NCBI GenBank assembly: GCA_040902105.1
Contig: JBBDXW010000010.1
Coordinates: 1-8,080 of the forward strand
Direction of reading: 5' to 3'
From: IDS-8 sp040902105
GTDB lineage: Bacteria; Pseudomonadota; Gammaproteobacteria; Steroidobacterales; Woeseiaceae
Length of the DNA stretch: 8,080 bases
Part shown: positions 4,880-8,080 of the stretch, in pieces
Layout of the letters: each line of letters starts with the position of its first letter
Numbering within the stretch: the stretch's first letter is position 1
Position numbers and translations under genes: made by a program
Notes under the pieces: generated by a model
Databases searched by the model: none
What the model was told of the DNA's origin: nothing
What the model saw: only the letters and a program-made list of their open reading frames with translations

Positions 4880-7390
4880 CTAGTCGCCAAGCCACACCTC
4901 CAGCACCGACAGCATTTGCTCCACATTGATCGGCTTGGCGATATAGTCGGACGCTCCCGCTTTGATGCATTTCTGGCGGTCGCCTTTCATCGCCCTGGCG
5001 GTGACCGCGATGACCGGGACGGACCTGAACTGCTCCAGGTCTCGAATGAGGCCCATGGTTTGATACCCGTCCTGTCCCGGCATCATCATGTCCATGAGGA
5101 TGATGCTGATATCGGGATGTTTGTTGAGCATCGCGATGCCATCGGGACCGTTTGCCGCGCTTAGCACCGTCATGTCCTGCCGTTCCAGTGCGCTGGCAAG
5201 CGCATACGAGCTGCGCACGTCGTCGTCCACGATCAGCACCGTCTTGCCCGCCAACGCCGGTACCGCGTGCCAGATGCCCGGGACCGGCCGGCGCTGCCCG
5301 GGTGGCATAGCGTGAATCGCCGCGTGCAGGCAGCGCGCTATTTCTTCCAGGACCGCCTCGGTGGACGCCAGGCGCTTGAGCACCAAAATCTCGGCAAACT
5401 CATTCAATTCGCCATGATCGATACCGCCATTGCTGTCGACGACCGTGTGCACGACGATGGAAACCTGGTCCATGCCCCCCGTCTTGAAAATGTCCCGGAC
5501 AAGCGCGAGCGGCGCCATGTCGGTGAGGCCCTGGACAATCATCGTGCAATCGCCACCCTGCTTGCGCAGAACCTTGAGCGCGTTCTTGCCCGTGGCTGCG
5601 CTGATCGTGTGCCGTCCTAGAGCCGCTATGTCATCAATTATTCTTTTGCGCTGGGCCACGCCTTGGGCTGCGACAAGCAGGGTTTTGGCCTCATGTTTGT
5701 TGAAACTGGCCAGCTTGCGCAAGGCATCGGCCAGAGTCTGCGCCCTGGAAGGTTCGCTCACAAAGCCGAGCGAGCCCATGCAAATGGATGGCTGCTCCTG
5801 TTCGCCGATGCTAAACACGTTCACGGGAATTTGCCGGGTCGCCGGATCTTCCCGCAGCAGGTTGACGATGGCCCAGCCAACCATGTCCTGAGGATTGACG
5901 CCAACGGTGACGACGTTCGGCAGAAATTCGTTCGCGAGCACGAGCGCCGTGTGAACATTGGTGGCGATCAATCCCTTGAATCCCAGCGCCCGCACCTGGT
6001 TCAGGACCCCTGCGGAATACTTCGCGTCGTTTACGGCGATCAGGACTACCCGGTCTCCGGGCCGGATGCCCTGGCGATCGTCCTGCTGACCCGCTTCCCC
6101 GTTCCCGGCCAGCAGAGGCGCTGCCTGGCCCTCTGATCGCGCCCCTGCGGCGTCGCCGTCGCTGCTATCCGGCTCGCGGCCAAGGGGGAGATAGAGCGTA
6201 AAGGTGCTGCCTATGCCCAGGCTGCTTTCAACCCGGATCTCGCCGCCGAGCAGGCGCGCCAACTCTGCACTGATGGACAGTCCCAGTCCGGTGCCTTCAA
6301 ACTTGCGCCTGGCGCTTCCGTCCGCCTGCTGGAACGCCTCGAAAATCATCTGCTGCTTGTCCTTCGCGACGCCGATACCGGTATCGACGACCGCGAACGC
6401 CACGACCTTTTCCGCATCGTCCAGTTTGCGGTTGCCCCGCGTCCAGCCGCTTGCAGCCAGCGAAACCTCGAGTGACACCGTGCCTTTGGCGGTGAACTTG
6501 AACGCATTGGACAGCAGGTTCTGAAGAATCTGCCGCAGGCGCTGCATATCGGTCTGGATTGCGGAAGGCAGCCCTTTGTCCACCGCTATTCTGAACTCGA
6601 GGCCCCTGTCCCGGGCAATTTCCAGGAACGTGCGTTGCAGGTAGACCTGCAGTTCAGAAATTTTCTCCTGGGTGATGTGCAGCCTGACCCTGCCCGATTC
6701 GACCTTGGACAGGTCAAGAATGTCATCGATCAAGGCCAGGAGATCGTTGCCCGACATACGGATGGTTTGGGCGTACTCGACCTGTTTCGGTGTGAGATTG
6801 CCGGTCGCGTTTTCGGTCAGCAGATGCGCCAGGATCAGCAGACTGTTCAACGGTGTCCTCAGTTCGTGGGACATGTTGGCAAGAAATTCCGACTTGTACT
6901 TCGAGTGCAGCGCCAACTGATCCAGTTTCCGTCCGAGCGCCACCGCGGCTGCCTTGCTTTGCTGGTACTTATACTCAATCGTCTTCATCTGCCCGGCGAG
7001 CGTCCCGATCTTCGCCTGAAGTTGTTCGGTCGACCGCTGCAGTTCTTCCTGCCGATCCCCGGACCAGGTCCCTGACGCTGGCCGAGCGAGTTCGCCGATC
7101 AGCTTGTCGATCGAGTCCACGCATTCCGCCCAGGATCCCGCAGTCCCCGATACCGCTGCTCCCGGGTGAATTTGCCCTTCCTTGTCTCCCCGGTAACGGA
7201 TCCTCGCGAATTCCGCCGCCATGGCAGCATTCATTTCAACAATGTCGTTGAACACTGCCGCGATTTCGCCGTCCAGTCCTTCCAGGTCCGTCGACATGCG
7301 AACGGCAAAATCGCCCTCCTTGAGCGCGCGCAGCACTCGGAGAATTTCTCCGTAGCCGAATATCGGTTGCGGGATCTTCAAAACCGGCAA
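4880..7390 (-). CDS. Hybrid histidine kinase: HAMP-HisKA-HATPase-pseudoREC-pseudoREC-REC
   Basis: The product has 836 residues. A HAMP-like segment (~12-64, GEILRVLRALKEGDF...) and a second partial one (~76-104, VSGTAGSWAECVDSIDKLIG) have no transmembrane helix before them. A coiled coil (~112-165) leads to HisKA with His175 in FLANMSHELRTPLNSL. HATPase_c (~275-404) has N-box NLLSNAFKF (Asn295), DTGIG (336-340), the FEAFQQADG F-box and GTGLGLS. Three receiver-like domains follow. Residues ~446-562 (VVLIAVND..., V/N at the phospho site) and ~568-690 (TLLVAAQG..., Gln620 at the phospho site) have lost the acidic pocket. Residues ~716-836 are intact, with Asp722-724, Asp767 in LMDMMMP, Thr797 and Lys819. 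The TTG start at 7390 is favoured by GAGGAG six bases upstream and an in-frame TGA at 7418-7420; no ATG lies in between. It follows the CheY-like gene by 75 bases, presumably in one operon. The signal is unknown. Confidence 0.93.
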   Translation of the reverse strand: MPVLKIPQPIFGYGEILRVLRALKEGDFAVRMSTDLEGLDGEIAAVFNDIVEMNAAMAAEFARIRYRGDKEGQIHPGAAVSGTAGSWAECVDSIDKLIGELARPASGTWSGDRQEELQRSTEQLQAKIGTLAGQMKTIEYKYQQSKAAAVALGRKLDQLALHSKYKSEFLANMSHELRTPLNSLLILAHLLTENATGNLTPKQVEYAQTIRMSGNDLLALIDDILDLSKVESGRVRLHITQEKISELQVYLQRTFLEIARDRGLEFRIAVDKGLPSAIQTDMQRLRQILQNLLSNAFKFTAKGTVSLEVSLAASGWTRGNRKLDDAEKVVAFAVVDTGIGVAKDKQQMIFEAFQQADGSARRKFEGTGLGLSISAELARLLGGEIRVESSLGIGSTFTLYLPLGREPDSSDGDAAGARSEGQAAPLLAGNGEAGQQDDRQGIRPGDRVVLIAVNDAKYSAGVLNQVRALGFKGLIATNVHTALVLANEFLPNVVTVGVNPQDMVGWAIVNLLREDPATRQIPVNVFSIGEQEQPSICMGSLGFVSEPSRAQTLADALRKLASFNKHEAKTLLVAAQGVAQRKRIIDDIAALGRHTISAATGKNALKVLRKQGGDCTMIVQGLTDMAPLALVRDIFKTGGMDQVSIVVHTVVDSNGGIDHGELNEFAEILVLKRLASTEAVLEEIARCLHAAIHAMPPGQRRPVPGIWHAVPALAGKTVLIVDDDVRSSYALASALERQDMTVLSAANGPDGIAMLNKHPDISIILMDMMMPGQDGYQTMGLIRDLEQFRSVPVIAVTARAMKGDRQKCIKAGASDYIAKPINVEQMLSVLEVWLGD

Positions 7391-7396
7391 GGCCGT

Positions 7397-7402
7397 CTCC
7401 TC
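7397..7402 (-). promoter_or_regulatory. Ribosome binding site defining a TTG start for the hybrid kinase
   Basis: The minus strand reads TTGAGGAGACGGCC and then TTG. GAGGAG is six bases from the TTG start codon. The only other candidate starts lie at residue 32 or later, inside the first HAMP-like segment, and an in-frame stop at 7418-7420 excludes anything further upstream. Confidence 0.75.
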
Positions 7403-7465
7403 AATACGACGAACGCTTCACTCATCGGTGGGTGTCGGCGGCACAGGAGCAGGACATGGCGACAG

Positions 7466-7846
7466 TCAATGCTGCCGGCCGCGGGACTCCTGCATCAGTT
7501 CCTTGAGTACCGTCAGAACTTTTTCAATCTCGCTCGATTTGTCAAAAAAATAATCCGCACCCTGGCTGAGACATTTCTCCCGGTTCTCGGGTGTCGGAAA
7601 GTTCGTCAGCATGATGATCTTGGGGGGCTGGCGCGTCTTCTTGACGTCCTCGATCAGGTCCATCCCGCTGCGCCCGGGCATGCGCACATCGACGATCGCC
7701 ACGTCGGGCTGCAATGCTATTACCAAATCGACCGCCTGGTCCGCGTTGTCCGCCTGCGCCACGATTTCAATGCCCTCGACGTCAGCGAGAAGCTCCGCGA
7801 GTCGTACCCGTATTAATGGCGAATCATCTACGATCAGGACCTTCAT
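7466..7846 (-). CDS. Stand-alone CheY-like response regulator
   Basis: The 126-residue product is a single receiver domain without an output domain. The conserved residues are all present: Asp7/Asp8 in VLIVDDSPL, phospho-acceptor Asp53 in IVDVRMPG, switch Thr81 in IIMLTNF, and Lys103 in FFDKSSEIEKV. It probably passes or receives phosphate or acts by protein contact. The neighbouring hybrid kinase, encoded 75 bases downstream on the same strand, is the likely partner. The ATG at 7844-7846 is chosen because receiver homology begins there (MKVLIVDD), but it has no clear Shine-Dalgarno (TATCTCCACC precedes it). An in-frame ATG at 7895-7897 would add 17 non-receiver residues and has only a weak AAGG about ten bases upstream. 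The true start is therefore uncertain, although the gene identity is not. Confidence 0.93.
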   Translation of the reverse strand: MKVLIVDDSPLIRVRLAELLADVEGIEIVAQADNADQAVDLVIALQPDVAIVDVRMPGRSGMDLIEDVKKTRQPPKIIMLTNFPTPENREKCLSQGADYFFDKSSEIEKVLTVLKELMQESRGRQH

Positions 7847-8032
7847 GGTGGAGATACAGGCTAGCCCTTTGCGCGGCAGCGCGCCGTCCGCAGGCATTGA
7901 TATCGTGCCTTGGGAAACATTGATGCCGAAGTAGCAGAATCGCTACAGGGACGGGACGGAACGCAATGGCCGAACGGCAGTTACAGCGACAGATGAAGAG
8001 CCGCAGGGCAGGGTGCGCGAGCCCTGGCGGGG

Positions 8033-8080
8033 CTACTCTACCAGCCCGTGCTTGACGGCGTAACGAACGAGATCGGCGTT
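8033..8080 (-). CDS. C-terminal tail of a LuxR-type response regulator (partial)
   Basis: On the minus strand, the last 48 bases read 15 codons, NADLVRYAVKHGLVE, followed by TAG at 8033-8035. This is the typical last helix of NarL/FixJ HTH domains, and it parallels the end of the complete regulator in this window (HDVVALMRYAIQTGLVRI). The rest of the gene is beyond the right edge. It lies upstream of the CheY-like gene on the same strand, separated by about 186 bases that hold no clear terminator or gene. The fragment is short, so the call rests on the motif alone. Confidence 0.8.
   Translation of the reverse strand, partial: NADLVRYAVKHGLVE

Noticed and set aside
4916..7251. Many plus-strand open frames of 80-157 codons opposite the hybrid kinase
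   Set aside because: All are antisense shadows of the 836-residue kinase, which has complete domain and motif support.
7991..8031. Possible terminator for the edge regulator (GC-rich inverted repeats on the minus strand)
   Set aside because: The pairing is imperfect with a bulge, and no T tract follows (CTTCATC), so termination is not supported.

Overview
The window looks like a chromosomal segment of a GC-rich betaproteobacterium, probably Burkholderiales. This rests on the RpoC C-terminus, the Mn-type SOD signature, the style of the two-component genes and the overall base composition; genus is not resolvable from this sequence. It opens with the last ~133 codons of rpoC (1-404, +) and a strong intrinsic terminator. 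A ~325-bp gap without a convincing gene follows, then a lone lipoprotein with a DUF3494 / ice-binding-like beta-solenoid domain (784-1629, +), which is less GC-rich than its surroundings.

Converging on it, across a shared bidirectional terminator (~1704-1732), is a minus-strand pair. It consists of a BON-domain lipoprotein (2459-2878, -) and, 40 bp downstream, an Fe/Mn superoxide dismutase (1750-2418, -). Together they look like an envelope/oxidative stress unit.

The rest is a signalling cluster. On the plus strand, a 36-codon upstream ORF with a good Shine-Dalgarno (3111-3221) overlaps by ATGA the start of a cytosolic histidine kinase (3218-4210). That kinase has an RsbU_N-like helical input domain and a NarL-type HisKA_3/HATPase core. 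It overlaps by 20 bp a NarL/LuxR response regulator (4191-4817). On the minus strand, a stand-alone CheY-like receiver (7466-7846) is followed by an 836-residue hybrid kinase (4880-7390, TTG start). The hybrid kinase has HAMP-like segments without a membrane anchor, HisKA-HATPase, two degenerate receivers and one intact receiver. At the right edge, a 15-residue tail of another LuxR-type regulator (8033-8080, -) enters the window, so the minus-strand series is probably LuxR regulator - CheY - hybrid kinase.

No kinase here shows a transmembrane segment and no Hpt protein is present, so the cluster would sense cytosolic cues and must borrow a phosphotransfer partner if it is a full phosphorelay. 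No RNA genes, insertion sequences, CRISPR arrays or origins were seen. The most interesting points are the translationally coupled leader ORF, the RsbU_N-kinase fusion, the double pseudo-receiver hybrid kinase, and the lower-GC ice-binding-like lipoprotein next to rpoC.
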